Source: DASUCS01 sp041166745 (GTDB taxonomy: Bacteria > Actinomycetota > Acidimicrobiia > Acidimicrobiales > JACDCH01). From it: a stretch of 64,000 nucleotides of DNA. Below, piece by piece: positions 17,571 through 25,421 of this stretch (its first letter is position 1; the number at the start of each line of letters is the position of its first letter). Under the pieces are notes generated by a model. That model was given only the letters and a program-made list of their open reading frames with translations, did no database searches and had not been told where the DNA came from. Made by a program: the position numbers and the translations under genes. Location: contig JBEEGH010000019.1 in NCBI GenBank assembly GCA_041166745.1, forward strand, positions 186,001 to 250,000, written 5' to 3'.

Positions 17571-17695
17571 TGCAGATGCCATGGCAAGCCGCCACCGAGG
17601 AGCGTGATGGTCTGACCTGGGCCGAGCTGTTCGTCGTTGTGCTCGTCCTCGTAGTCGCCTTGGCGATCGCCGTCCCGGTCGTCCTCGCGCGCTGA
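17570..17695 (+). CDS. 41-residue single-pass membrane miniprotein
   Basis: ATG at 17570 overlaps the previous stop by one base (TGATG) and opens a 41-codon frame to TGA at 17693. The product has a polar N terminus (MQMPWQAATEERDGLTWAE) and then one continuous Val/Leu/Ile/Ala helix (about residues 20-40) ending in Ala-Arg. It looks like a translationally coupled bitopic microprotein. It is below the length at which gene finders usually report. No family was recognised. Confidence 0.5.
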   Translation: MQMPWQAATEERDGLTWAELFVVVLVLVVALAIAVPVVLAR

Positions 17696-17710
17696 GAACT
17701 CCTGAGCATC

Positions 17711-17727
17711 GCCCGCCGACCGCGGGC
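17711..17727 (+). terminator. GC hairpin without a T-tract, possible terminator
   Basis: GCCCGC and GCGGGC form a perfect 6-bp stem with a 5-base loop, 15 bases after the stop of the 41-residue gene and before the promoter region of the prepilin peptidase gene. No T-run follows, so it may be a weak terminator, an mRNA 3' structure or chance. Confidence 0.3.
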
Positions 17728-17734
17728 ATCTGAG

Positions 17735-17740
17735 TACGTT
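17735..17740 (+). promoter_or_regulatory. Putative -10 box (TACGTT) before the prepilin peptidase gene
   Basis: TACGTT fits TAnnnT and lies 9 bases before the ATG at 17750. No Shine-Dalgarno sequence precedes the start, in keeping with a leaderless or near-leaderless mRNA. Confidence 0.35.
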
Positions 17741-17749
17741 CGTCTCTTC

Positions 17750-18430
17750 ATGGACGCGCCCGCCGTCGCGTTGAGCGCTGTGCTCGGCCTCTTGGTCGGT
17801 TGGTTCGTGGTCGTGCGCGTCGTCGAACGGATCCCAGAACCGTCGCCCCTTCCGCCTCGAGCCCAGATCGCCGTCGCCATCGTCAACGGCGCGTTGTGGG
17901 CGGTCGACGCGCACACGTTCAGCCGATGGTGGGGTGTTGTCATCTACTTCGTGGTGTTCTCCACCCTGCTCGCGGTATCCGTCGTCGACTTGCGGATCTT
18001 TCGCATTCCCGATCGCATCGTGTTTCCGGCGCTCGGCCTCACGGTCGCCCTGGTGGTCATCGCGTCGTTCGTGCTCGCACCATCGACCAGCGTCGCCGTT
18101 GACTTCGTCAAGTACGCGTTGATCGGGATGGTCACCTACTTCGCGATCCTCTTTCTCTTCCACATCGTGTACCCACGCGGGATGGGCTTTGGCGACGTGA
18201 AGCTCGCGCTGTTGATGGGGTTCGGCCTCGGATGGCTCGGCGGTACGACGTTCAACGCGTTCTATCTCGTGCTGATCGCGTTGTTCCTGGGCTCCGTCTT
18301 CGGGATCGTCTTCGGCGTCGGCATGCGCGTGATCAAGGGCCGAGGGGGCGCGTTCCCGTTCGGACCCGCGCTGGCATTGGCGTGTGTCTACGTGATCGTC
18401 GACTTCCAGCGCTACCTCGTGCAGGTCTAA
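17750..18430 (+). CDS. A24-family prepilin peptidase
   Basis: A 226-residue polytopic membrane aspartyl protease of the type IV prepilin/TadV family. The two catalytic Asp residues are in VVDLRIFRIPDRIV (about residue 80) and in GMGFGDVKLALLMG (about residue 147, the GxGD motif). About seven transmembrane helices are visible. The cysteine-rich N-methyltransferase domain of PilD is absent. The placement between the aroE and aroC regions is common in actinomycetes. No pilin or secretion-ATPase gene is in the window, so its substrates are encoded elsewhere. Confidence 0.9.
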   Translation: MDAPAVALSAVLGLLVGWFVVVRVVERIPEPSPLPPRAQIAVAIVNGALWAVDAHTFSRWWGVVIYFVVFSTLLAVSVVDLRIFRIPDRIVFPALGLTVALVVIASFVLAPSTSVAVDFVKYALIGMVTYFAILFLFHIVYPRGMGFGDVKLALLMGFGLGWLGGTTFNAFYLVLIALFLGSVFGIVFGVGMRVIKGRGGAFPFGPALALACVYVIVDFQRYLVQV

Positions 18431-18459
18431 CCCTCTCCGAGCGGACAGAGCTCCGCCGG

Positions 18460-18465
18460 TACGCT
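18460..18465 (+). promoter_or_regulatory. Putative -10 box (TACGCT) of the aroC operon
   Basis: TACGCT fits TAnnnT and lies 8 bases before the aroC ATG at 18474. There is no Shine-Dalgarno, so the aroC mRNA is probably leaderless. This promoter could serve the whole aroC-nusB run. Confidence 0.4.
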
Positions 18466-18473
18466 TTGCGGCG

Positions 18474-19652
18474 ATGTTGCGCTTCCTCACCGCGGGCGAG
18501 TCACATGGTCGCGCCCTGGTCGTGATCGTCGAGGGATTGCCCGCGGGCCTCCCGGTGGCCGCCGACGACATTGCCGGCGAGCTCGCCCGACGGCGACTCG
18601 GCTACGGGCGAGGGCCGCGGATGCGGTTCGAGGGCGACGACCTCACCCTGATCGGTGGGATTCGGCACGGGCGCACGCTCGGGTCGCCTCTGGCCATCGA
18701 GATCGCGAACTCGGAATGGACCAAGGACCCCGACAGATGGCAGAAGGAGATGTCGCCGTCCGCGGACGACGGTCCCACGTCGGCGCCGCTGACGCAGCCG
18801 CGTCCTGGTCACGCCGATCTCGCGGGCATGCAGAAGTACGGCTTCACCGACGCTCGCGATGTGCTCGAACGGGCGTCGGCGCGCGAGACCGCGGCCCGGG
18901 TCGCGGCAGGCGCGGTGGCCAAGCTGCTGCTGCGCGAGCTCGGCGTCGAAGTGCTGTCGCACGTGATCCAACTCGGAGCGGTCCGCTCGAAGAGCGTCGA
19001 GCGCCCGATGCCGGCCGATCTCGACGCGGTCGACGAATCCCCGGTGCGTTGCTTCGACCCCGCGACAGAGACGGCGATGATCGATGCGATCAAGGCCGCC
19101 GCCAAAGAAGGCGATTCGTTGGGTGGGGTCGTCGAGGTGCTCGCGTACGGGTTGCCAGTCGGCCTCGGCAGCCACGTGCATTGGGACCGCAAGCTCGATG
19201 GCTTGCTCGGGCAAGCGCTGATGAGCATCCAAGCAGTGAAGGGTGTCGAGATCGGCGACGGGTTCGAGACGGCCGGCCTTCCGGGCTCTGAAGCACACGA
19301 CCCGATCGTCTGGGATGCAGGCGAGGGTCGGTACCGGCGCGAGGGCACCGCGTCCGGAGGGCTCGAAGGCGGCATGACCACCGGCGAGCTGCTGGTCGCG
19401 CGAGTGGCGATGAAGCCGCTGGCCACACTCAACCGGCCCGTGCTGAAAACGGTCGACACGGTCACGAAGGAGGAAACGGTGAGCTTCAAGGAGCGCACCG
19501 ACGTCACCGCGGTGCCGGCCATGGGTGTCGTCGCCGAGACGATGGTGTCGCTCGTGCTCGCCAACGAAGCGGTCCGCAAGTTCGGCGGCGACTCGGTGAG
19601 CGAGTTGGCTCGCAACCACCAGTCGTACGTCGAGTCGCTGCGAGAATCCTGA
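18474..19652 (+). CDS. aroC: Chorismate synthase
   Basis: A 392-residue enzyme that converts EPSP to chorismate, using reduced FMN. The N-terminal signature GESHGRALVVIVEGLPAG and the GRGPRMRFEGDD region are present. The FMN/substrate segments RPGHADLAGMQKYGF and RASARETAARVAAGA are conserved, as is the GGLEGGMTTGE segment. The length is that of actinobacterial AroC. It is the first gene of the aroC-K-B-Q-pepQ-efp-nusB run; aroK follows with no gap. Confidence 0.97.
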   Translation: MLRFLTAGESHGRALVVIVEGLPAGLPVAADDIAGELARRRLGYGRGPRMRFEGDDLTLIGGIRHGRTLGSPLAIEIANSEWTKDPDRWQKEMSPSADDGPTSAPLTQPRPGHADLAGMQKYGFTDARDVLERASARETAARVAAGAVAKLLLRELGVEVLSHVIQLGAVRSKSVERPMPADLDAVDESPVRCFDPATETAMIDAIKAAAKEGDSLGGVVEVLAYGLPVGLGSHVHWDRKLDGLLGQALMSIQAVKGVEIGDGFETAGLPGSEAHDPIVWDAGEGRYRREGTASGGLEGGMTTGELLVARVAMKPLATLNRPVLKTVDTVTKEETVSFKERTDVTAVPAMGVVAETMVSLVLANEAVRKFGGDSVSELARNHQSYVESLRES

Positions 19653-20186
19653 ATGCCGGGTCACACGGTGCTCGTCGGGCTCTCGGGTACCGGCAAGACC
19701 AGCATCGGTCGCCGTATCGCCGCACTCTTGGGCCGGCCGTTCGTCGACGCTGACCAGGAGATCGAGGAGCGAACCGGGCGTACCGTCCGCGGGATCTTTG
19801 CTGATGGCGAGCCGGCTTTTCGGGAGATCGAGGCGAACGTGATGGCCGACCTGCTGGCGGCCCCGGAGCCGACGGTCATCGCCGCGGGCGGGGGCGCGGT
19901 CGTCACCGATTCCACCCGCAAGTTGCTGCAACAGCCCGACGTGTTCGTCGTGTGGCTCACGGCCACACCGGAGTTCCTCGCGTCACGCACGTCGAAGAAG
20001 GCCCATCGCCCACTCCTCGATGGAGATCCGGTTTCGGCCCTTCGGCGTCTCGCCGACGCGCGCACGGCGTGGTACGAGGAGGTGGCCGACGTGGCGTTCG
20101 ACGTGCAGCCCGCGCACCATGCCGCGCCGAAGCCGGAGGCCAAGGATCAGATTGCAAAAATGATCGCCGCGATGGTGCCACCGTGA
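19653..20186 (+). CDS. aroK: Shikimate kinase
   Basis: A 177-residue P-loop kinase that phosphorylates shikimate at the 3-hydroxyl. Walker A is GLSGTGKTS (residues about 8-16), the shikimate-binding DADQEIEERTG segment follows, then the GEPAFREIE and AAGGGAV glycine-rich motifs, and the lid with RPLLDGD. The ATG follows the aroC TGA directly, and the stop overlaps aroB (GTGA). This tight chain implies coupled translation. Confidence 0.95.
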   Translation: MPGHTVLVGLSGTGKTSIGRRIAALLGRPFVDADQEIEERTGRTVRGIFADGEPAFREIEANVMADLLAAPEPTVIAAGGGAVVTDSTRKLLQQPDVFVVWLTATPEFLASRTSKKAHRPLLDGDPVSALRRLADARTAWYEEVADVAFDVQPAHHAAPKPEAKDQIAKMIAAMVPP

Positions 20187-21196
20187 TCACCGTCCCTGTC
20201 GATCTCGGCGATCGCTCGTACGACGTGCTCATCGGTACGGGAGCACGCGAGTGGCTCGCGTCCGTTCTGCCGGCTGACGCGAAACGCGCGGCCGTCGTGA
20301 CCCAAGCCGGCATCGGTTTCACGGTCGACCCTGGCATCGAGCACGACGGTTTCACGATCGACGAAGGCGAATCGGCGAAGTCGCTCGCAACGGTGGAGCG
20401 GCTCTGCCGAGCGTGGGCGCAGTGGGGCCTGACTCGGGCCGATGTCGTCGTCGGGGTGGGCGGAGGCGTCGTCACGGACGTCGCCGGTTTCGCGGCCGCC
20501 GTGTACCACCGCGGGGTGGCCGTCGTTCACGTACCGACGACGATTCTCGGCATGATCGACGCCGCCATCGGCGGCAAGACAGGGGTCAACCTGCCGGAGG
20601 GCAAGAACCTCGTCGGTGCGTTCTGGCAACCGGCGGCGGTCCTGTGTGACACCGACGCGCTGGCCACGCTGCCGCCGCGCGAGCAGCGCAGTGGAATGGG
20701 CGAGTTGGCGAAGTACCACTTCCTCGATCGGCATACCCGCGACCTCGACGCGCTTCCCCTCGATGAGCGCATCGCCGAGTGCGTGCGCATCAAGGCCGCG
20801 GTGGTCGTAGCCGACGAACGTGAAGGCGACCGCCGTGCCATTCTCAACTATGGCCACACGCTGGCTCACGCCCTCGAGACCGCCGGCCGGTACGACCTTC
20901 GCCATGGCGAAGCCGTAGCGATCGGGCTCGTGTTCGCCGCGGAACTGGCCAATGTGATCGGGCGCATCGACGATGAGCGGGTGCGCGAGCATCGCCGGGT
21001 GGTCGGCGCCTACGACCTGCCGTCGACGCTGCCCGCCGGCGTCGACCACGACGAGCTCATCACGCTGTTCGCTCGCGACAAGAAGGCGATTGGGGGCGTG
21101 ACCTTCATCCTCGACGGCCCCGACGGCGTCGAGCCCGTTCGCGACGTCCCGCGCGACGCAATCGACACTGCCCTCGAACGATTGGCAAGGCAATGA
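20183..21196 (+). CDS. aroB: 3-dehydroquinate synthase
   Basis: A 337-residue NAD- and zinc-dependent enzyme that closes DAHP to 3-dehydroquinate. The NAD-binding glycine motif VGVGGGVVTDVAGFAA and substrate segment PTTILGMIDAAIGGKTGVN are present. The metal ligands are in the Glu of MGELAKYHF and in LNYGHTLAHALE and RHGEAVAIG (His residues). The GTG start overlaps the aroK stop by 4 bases, and the stop overlaps aroQ by 4 bases. Confidence 0.95.
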   Translation: MITVPVDLGDRSYDVLIGTGAREWLASVLPADAKRAAVVTQAGIGFTVDPGIEHDGFTIDEGESAKSLATVERLCRAWAQWGLTRADVVVGVGGGVVTDVAGFAAAVYHRGVAVVHVPTTILGMIDAAIGGKTGVNLPEGKNLVGAFWQPAAVLCDTDALATLPPREQRSGMGELAKYHFLDRHTRDLDALPLDERIAECVRIKAAVVVADEREGDRRAILNYGHTLAHALETAGRYDLRHGEAVAIGLVFAAELANVIGRIDDERVREHRRVVGAYDLPSTLPAGVDHDELITLFARDKKAIGGVTFILDGPDGVEPVRDVPRDAIDTALERLARQ

Positions 21197-21624
21197 GCAT
21201 CGTTCTCGTCCTCAGCGGCCCGAACCTCGACCTCCTCGGAGATCGCGAGCCGGAGGTGTACGGCAAGGACACGATCGACGATCACGTCGCCGCGTTCACG
21301 AAGGCTCTCGATGGCGCAGCCGAGGTCGAACACGTGCAATCGAATCACGAGGGCGAATTGGTCGAGGCCATCCACGGCGCTCGCGGCCGTTGTGCGGCGA
21401 TCGTCATCAACCCAGGCGCGTTCACGCACTACGCATGGGCGATCCACGATGCGCTCGCCGCCTTCGAAGGCCTGATCATCGAGGTGCATCTCTCGAACCC
21501 GAACGCGCGGGAACCGTGGCGGCACACGTCGGTCGTCGCCCCTGTCGCAACTGGCTCGATCACCGGGTTCAAGGGCGGGAGCTACTCACTCGCGGGGCAC
21601 GCGCTCAAAAAGCTGCTGGGATGA
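21193..21624 (+). CDS. aroQ: Type II 3-dehydroquinate dehydratase
   Basis: A 143-residue dodecameric-type dehydroquinase that forms 3-dehydroshikimate. Visible are LSGPNLDLLGDREPEVYG (catalytic Arg/Tyr loop; here Asp-Arg-Glu-Pro replaces the usual GxREPxxYG spacing), QSNHEGELVE, INPGAFTHYAWAIHDAL and the EVHLSNPNAREPWRHTS segment with the catalytic His. With aroC, aroK, aroB and the more distant aroE, most of the common aromatic pathway is here; aroA and aroG are not. Confidence 0.95.
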   Translation: MSIVLVLSGPNLDLLGDREPEVYGKDTIDDHVAAFTKALDGAAEVEHVQSNHEGELVEAIHGARGRCAAIVINPGAFTHYAWAIHDALAAFEGLIIEVHLSNPNAREPWRHTSVVAPVATGSITGFKGGSYSLAGHALKKLLG

Positions 21625-22754
21625 CGCTGACGCTGCCGCCGATGGACATCGCCGGACGTAGCGGGCGATTGCGGGAGCAGCTCGAGGTCGACGCGTTGCT
21701 CGTCACGAAGCTCGTCAACATTCGGTACCTCACGGGCTTCACCGGGTCGGCCGGGTTCCTGCTGGTGCTGCCCGACGAGTTGGTGTTCGTCACCGACGGC
21801 CGTTATCGGGATCAAGCGGCCGAGGAACTCCCGGCCGCCGGTGTCGAAGCCACGCTCCGCATCGGGCTCACCATGGAAGGGCAGGCCGAGCTCCTCGGCA
21901 CCGCGGCCTCTGGCACCGTCCGCCTGGGGCTCGAGGCGTACTCCGTCACGTGGGCCCAGCAACGGGCGATGGCGGCTACGTGGTTTCCGTACGTCGGTGA
22001 GCTCGTGCCCACCGAGAACGTGGTCGAGGCGCTCCGTGTCGTGAAGGACGACGGGGAGGTCGCCCGCATCGAGACCGCGGCCACGATCGCGACAACCGCG
22101 CTCGTCAACGTACGCGACCTCCTCGAAGAGCACCCGACCGAGCACGCGTTCGGGCTGGCGATCGACACGGAGATCCGCCGGTTGGGTGCGGAGGGGAACA
22201 GCTTCGAGACGATTGTCGGGTCCGGTCCCAACGGCGCCAAGCCACATCACCGTGCGGCGTCGTCGCACCGGCACATCGGCGAGGGAGAACTCGTGGTGAT
22301 CGACTACGGCGCTGTGGTCGGCGGCTATTGCTCGGACATGACCCGCACGATCTGTACCGGGATGCCCAACGAGCTGCAGCAGCGGATGATCGATGTCGTG
22401 ACGACCGCGCAGCAGTCCGGGGTCGACTCGGTGCGCGCCGGCGCGACAGGCGTGGAGGTCGACCGTGCCTGCCGCGACGTGATCGGGGAAGCGGGATGGG
22501 GCGAAGCGTTCTCGCACGGCACCGGCCACGGCGTCGGCCTCGAGATCCACGAGGACCCGAGGGTGTCGTTCGCGTCCACTGCTACGCTCGCCGCCGGTCA
22601 CGTCGTCACTGTCGAGCCCGGTGTGTACCTTCCCGAGCAGGGTGGCGTCCGGATCGAAGACACGCTCGTCGTGACAGCTGACGGCTCCCGACCGCTCACG
22701 CACGCACCGAAGAATTGGGATCTCACCTCATGGCCATCACCACCAACGATCTGA
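21621..22754 (+). CDS. pepQ: Xaa-Pro aminopeptidase / M24 metallopeptidase
   Basis: A 377-residue pita-bread-fold peptidase with an N-terminal creatinase-like domain (LVTKLVNIRYLTGFTGSAG) and a C-terminal M24 domain. The five metal ligands can be placed: Asp in VIDYGAVVGGYCSD (two Asp), His in GTGHGVGLEIHEDP, and Glu in VEPGVYLP and VRIEDTL. Cleavage of X-Pro bonds is inferred from the family. It starts at an ATGA overlap with aroQ, and its last 25 bases overlap efp. The aroQ-pepQ-efp-nusB order is standard. Confidence 0.93.
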   Translation: MTLTLPPMDIAGRSGRLREQLEVDALLVTKLVNIRYLTGFTGSAGFLLVLPDELVFVTDGRYRDQAAEELPAAGVEATLRIGLTMEGQAELLGTAASGTVRLGLEAYSVTWAQQRAMAATWFPYVGELVPTENVVEALRVVKDDGEVARIETAATIATTALVNVRDLLEEHPTEHAFGLAIDTEIRRLGAEGNSFETIVGSGPNGAKPHHRAASSHRHIGEGELVVIDYGAVVGGYCSDMTRTICTGMPNELQQRMIDVVTTAQQSGVDSVRAGATGVEVDRACRDVIGEAGWGEAFSHGTGHGVGLEIHEDPRVSFASTATLAAGHVVTVEPGVYLPEQGGVRIEDTLVVTADGSRPLTHAPKNWDLTSWPSPPTI

Positions 22755-23290
22755 AGAACGGCATGACCCTCAAGCTCGATGAGGGGCTGTACCAAGTCGT
22801 CGAGTTCCAGCACGTGAAGCCCGGAAAGGGTGGCGCCTTCGTGCGCACGACGCTGAAGAACGTGCGCACCGGCGCCGTCGTCGACCGCACCTTTCGTGGT
22901 GCCGAGAAGGTCGAGCAGGCCGTCATCGACAAGCGCGAGATGCAGTTCCTGTACCGCGACGGCAACGAGTTCGTCTTCATGGACAACGAGAGCTACGACC
23001 AACTGCAGGTCGCGCCCACCGCCTTGGGCGATTCCGCCAACTACATCGTCGACGGATCGATCGTCCAGCTCGCCATGTACAACAGCGAGATCGTCGGTGT
23101 CGAACTGCCCGCAGCGGTCGAGCTCGCCGTGCGAGAGACGGAGCCCGGCATTCAGGGTGATCGAGTTTCCGGAGCGAAGAAGCCGGCCACGATGGAAACC
23201 GGGCTCGTCCTGCAGGTTCCACTGTTCGTCAACATCGGCGATCGCCTCAAGGTCGACACGCGCACCGGCGACTACATCACGCGCGCCTAG
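22730..23290 (+). CDS. efp: Translation elongation factor P
   Basis: A 186-residue, three-beta-barrel EF-P that relieves ribosome stalling at polyproline. The modification-loop Lys is in the tip KPGKGGAFV (about residue 32), which is the position lysylated in E. coli; here Pro-Gly-Lys-Gly is intact. The C-terminal OB domain ends with FVNIGDRLKVDTRTGDYITRA. ATG 22730 is chosen because MAITTNDLKNGM is the conserved N terminus. It overlaps the 3' end of pepQ by 25 bases. Confidence 0.97.
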   Translation: MAITTNDLKNGMTLKLDEGLYQVVEFQHVKPGKGGAFVRTTLKNVRTGAVVDRTFRGAEKVEQAVIDKREMQFLYRDGNEFVFMDNESYDQLQVAPTALGDSANYIVDGSIVQLAMYNSEIVGVELPAAVELAVRETEPGIQGDRVSGAKKPATMETGLVLQVPLFVNIGDRLKVDTRTGDYITRA

Positions 23291-23300
23291 TGGACGACTG

Positions 23301-23687
23301 ATGGAGGGTCGGCGAGCGGCGCGGGAGCGGGCGCTCGAGCTGCTGTACGAGGCCGAAGCCAAGGACACCACGGCCGGCAACGTGATCGATGGTCTTCCGG
23401 TTGCGCCGGATGCGTATGCCAGCGCTCTCGTCGTCGGTGTCGACGACCATCGTGACGAGATCGATGCCCTCGTATCGCTGTACGCCAAGGGCTGGGCGCT
23501 CGATCGCATGCCGGCCGTCGATCGTGCTCTCCTGCGCCTCGCGACGTACGAGTTGCTTCACCACCCCGACGTGCCCGTCGCGGTCGTGATCTCCGAAGCC
23601 GTCGAGCTGGCATCACAGTTCTCGACCGATGATTCGAGCCGGTTCGTCAACGGGGTCTTGAGTGCGATCGCGAAGCGCGATGCCTGA
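23301..23687 (+). CDS. nusB: Transcription antitermination factor NusB
   Basis: A 128-residue helical protein that binds boxA RNA with NusE to support rRNA antitermination. The N-terminal RRAARERALELLYEAE with its Arg-rich RNA-binding face, the central WALDRMPAVDRALLRLATYELL and the C-terminal SSRFVNGVLSAI are all conserved. It follows efp by 10 bases and overlaps the HAD gene by 8 bases. Confidence 0.95.
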   Translation: MEGRRAARERALELLYEAEAKDTTAGNVIDGLPVAPDAYASALVVGVDDHRDEIDALVSLYAKGWALDRMPAVDRALLRLATYELLHHPDVPVAVVISEAVELASQFSTDDSSRFVNGVLSAIAKRDA

Positions 23688-24309
23688 CGTCGACGCGCTC
23701 ATCGTCGACCTCGACGGTGTGATCCGCAATTGGCACGGTCACGAGTTGACCGCGCTGGCTGAGTCAGTCGGCCTGACTCGAGACGACCTGGGTGAGATCG
23801 CGTTCGAGCCCGAGTTGTTGAACGCGGCAATGACCGGCACGGTCGTGTTCGAGGACTGGGCGGACGAGATCGGCCGGCGAGCCGGTGCCCTGCACGGCTG
23901 CGACGCAGCCACACTCACGGCCGGCTGGGCGGCACTCGGCTGGACGGTCGACCATGACGTCCTCGATGTGATCCGCGAGGTGCGGGCTGCGGGTCGTGTG
24001 AAGGTCGCGCTGTTCAGCAACGCGAGTACCCGGCTCGAAGTCGACCTCGAGTCGTGTGGTATCGACACCGAGTTCGACATCGTCTTCAACTCCGCTCGGC
24101 TCGGGATCGCGAAGCCGGACGTCGAGGCGTTCACGACGGTGGCGAATCTGCTCGGGGTGCCGGTCGAGCGCTGCCTGTTCGTCGACGACACGATCCTGAA
24201 CGTCGAGGGAGCACGCGCGGCCGGCATGCACGCGGAGCCGTTCACCGGCGTGGCGGACTTGCGCGAGCTGCTCGAGCAGGCAGGCTTGCTGGATGCTGCC
24301 GCTTCCTGA
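23680..24309 (+). CDS. HAD-superfamily hydrolase
   Basis: A 209-residue haloacid-dehalogenase-like phosphatase with a helical cap after motif I. Motif I is VDLDGVI (nucleophile Asp), motif II FSNAS, motif III the Lys of GIAKPDVEAF and motif IV FVDDTILN. This is the subfamily IA/HAD variant-3 layout, typical of small-metabolite phosphatases. The substrate is unknown. ATG 23680 lies inside the end of nusB. The stop overlaps the next gene by 17 bases. Confidence 0.9.
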   Translation: MPDVDALIVDLDGVIRNWHGHELTALAESVGLTRDDLGEIAFEPELLNAAMTGTVVFEDWADEIGRRAGALHGCDAATLTAGWAALGWTVDHDVLDVIREVRAAGRVKVALFSNASTRLEVDLESCGIDTEFDIVFNSARLGIAKPDVEAFTTVANLLGVPVERCLFVDDTILNVEGARAAGMHAEPFTGVADLRELLEQAGLLDAAAS

Positions 24310-24775
24310 GCCGCCGCTGAACGACGGCGACGTCCGCCTCCGGCCCTGGAGCGTCCACGACGTGGATGCATTGGTCGCGGCCTGGGCCGACGAGGAGATC
24401 CAGAAATGGACGTTGGTTCCAGCACAACGGGGGCGCGATCACGCGTTGCGCTGGATCGCGGCCGAGCAACTGCGGCGTGATCGCGGGCTCGCGCTCGATC
24501 TCGTGATCTCGCCGGCGAACGCCGAGGACGAGACCGTGCTCGGTGAAGTCGGCATGGTGCCGTTGGCAGGGGGACCGTCGCGAGCCGAACTCGGCTGGTG
24601 GGTGTCGGCGGCCCATCGTCGCCAGGGGATCGCGACTCGTGCCGTCGGCCTGTTCGCAACATGGCTCCGCGCCGACCTGGCATTCACGGACCTGTTCGCC
24701 GAGGTCGACCCCGACAACCCCGCCTCGGTGTGGGTCGCCGAATCCAACGACCTCCGTCTCCGAATCCGCCGCTGA
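24293..24775 (+). CDS. GNAT-family N-acetyltransferase
   Basis: A 160-residue RimJ/RimL-like acetyltransferase. The N-terminal VRLRPWSVHDVDAL, the motif A loop AAHRRQGIATRAV (acetyl-CoA pyrophosphate binding, Arg-Arg-Gln-Gly-Ile-Ala) and the late VDPDNPASVWVAE segment are visible. The final part is short and Arg-rich compared with relatives, so the C terminus may differ. The acceptor is unknown. It is the last gene before the pyrimidine leader. Confidence 0.85.
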   Translation: MLPLPEPPLNDGDVRLRPWSVHDVDALVAAWADEEIQKWTLVPAQRGRDHALRWIAAEQLRRDRGLALDLVISPANAEDETVLGEVGMVPLAGGPSRAELGWWVSAAHRRQGIATRAVGLFATWLRADLAFTDLFAEVDPDNPASVWVAESNDLRLRIRR

Positions 24776-24793
24776 TCCTCCGCCATTGCGTGC

Positions 24794-24799
24794 TACCGT
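24794..24799 (+). promoter_or_regulatory. Putative -10 box (TACCGT) of the pyr operon
   Basis: TACCGT fits TAnnnT and would give a start near 24806, about a dozen bases before the PyrR-binding hairpin and about 115 bases before the pyrR ATG. Unlike most genes here, this transcript would carry a leader. Confidence 0.4.
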
Positions 24800-24817
24800 C
24801 GACTTCTGACCGTGAAG

Positions 24818-24883
24818 CGGGTCCTGTGAGGCCCGGACGGACAGGAGTTGCCAGTTGGCTGAACGTGAGCGCCGTTCGACGCC
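24818..24883 (+). promoter_or_regulatory. PyrR-binding hairpin and competing antiterminator of the pyr attenuator
   Basis: Bases 24822-24832 match the known PyrR-binding core UCCNGNGAGGY. The hairpin pairs CGGG (24818-24821) with CCCG (24832-24835) and CC (24823-24824) with GG (24830-24831), leaving a bulged U (24822) and loop UGUGA. An alternative stem pairs GGC-C-CGGACGG (24830-24840) with CCGTTCG-AC-GCC (24872-24883) and would occupy the 5' arm of the following terminator. So PyrR-UMP binding would block the antiterminator and favour termination, as in Bacillus. The hairpins were found by eye; energies were not computed. Confidence 0.8.
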
Positions 24884-24902
24884 CCCTTATGGGGGCGTTT
24901 TT
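24879..24902 (+). terminator. Intrinsic terminator of the pyrR leader (attenuator)
   Basis: An 8-bp perfect stem (ACGCCCCC, 24879-24886, with GGGGGCGT, 24891-24898) around the loop TTAT, followed directly by a T-run ending at 24902. It lies 19 bases before the pyrR ATG. Its 5' arm overlaps the antiterminator described above, so it is best read as the off state of a PyrR attenuator. Confidence 0.85.
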
Positions 24903-24920
24903 GTTGCCCGCAGCCGGGTC

Positions 24921-25421
24921 ATGGATGGCGACGACATCCAGCGAGCCATCTGGCGCATGGCCCACGAGATCATCGAGCACAACCACGGACTCGACGACGT
25001 CGTGCTCGTGGCCCTGCAGACCGGGGGCCTGTCGATCGCCCGTCGGCTGGCGGATGCCCTCGAGCAGATCGAGTCGGTCAGCGTCGACGTAGGCACCCTC
25101 GACGTCGCGTTCCATCGTGACGACTACGGCTTGCGGCCCGTCCTGCCGGAAGCGGTCACCAGCATCCCCGGTGACCTCACCGGCGTCATCGTCGTGCTGG
25201 TGGACGACGTGCTCTTCACCGGCCGCACCATCCGCGCTGCGCTCGACGCGCTGACATCATTCGGCCGCCCGCGCGCCGTGCAACTGGCCGTGATGGTCGA
25301 CCGTGGTCACCGCGAGCTCCCGATCCGGCCCGACTACGTCGGCAAGAACCTGCCGACGAGGCGCGACGAAGTGGTCGATGTCAATGAAGAAGGCGTTGAC
25401 CTGGGGGAGATGTTGAAATGA
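24921..25421 (+). CDS. pyrR: PyrR: pyr operon regulator / uracil phosphoribosyltransferase
   Basis: A 166-residue PRT-fold protein. The PRPP loop is VDDVLFTGRT (residues 94-103), and the C-terminal DRGHRELPIRPDYVGKNLPT is the PyrR hallmark. It binds the pyr leader RNA when UMP is high and also has weak UPRTase activity. ATG 24921 opens the conserved DIQRAIWRMAHEIIEHN helix. An in-frame TTG at 24855 would place the attenuator stem inside the gene and is rejected. The stop overlaps pyrB (ATGA). The gene is therefore the first target of its own regulation. Confidence 0.96.
   Translation: MDGDDIQRAIWRMAHEIIEHNHGLDDVVLVALQTGGLSIARRLADALEQIESVSVDVGTLDVAFHRDDYGLRPVLPEAVTSIPGDLTGVIVVLVDDVLFTGRTIRAALDALTSFGRPRAVQLAVMVDRGHRELPIRPDYVGKNLPTRRDEVVDVNEEGVDLGEMLK

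Noticed and set aside
17375..18571. A 398-codon minus-strand frame over the small membrane genes, prepilin peptidase and start of aroC
   Set aside because: The product is rich in Asp/Glu/His/Arg repeats typical of antisense to hydrophobic genes; the plus strand has real motifs (GxGD protease, chorismate synthase).
24855..24920. A TTG start that would extend PyrR by 22 residues
   Set aside because: It would put the attenuator stem and T-run inside the gene, and the added residues have no counterpart in the family; ATG 24921 fits both.
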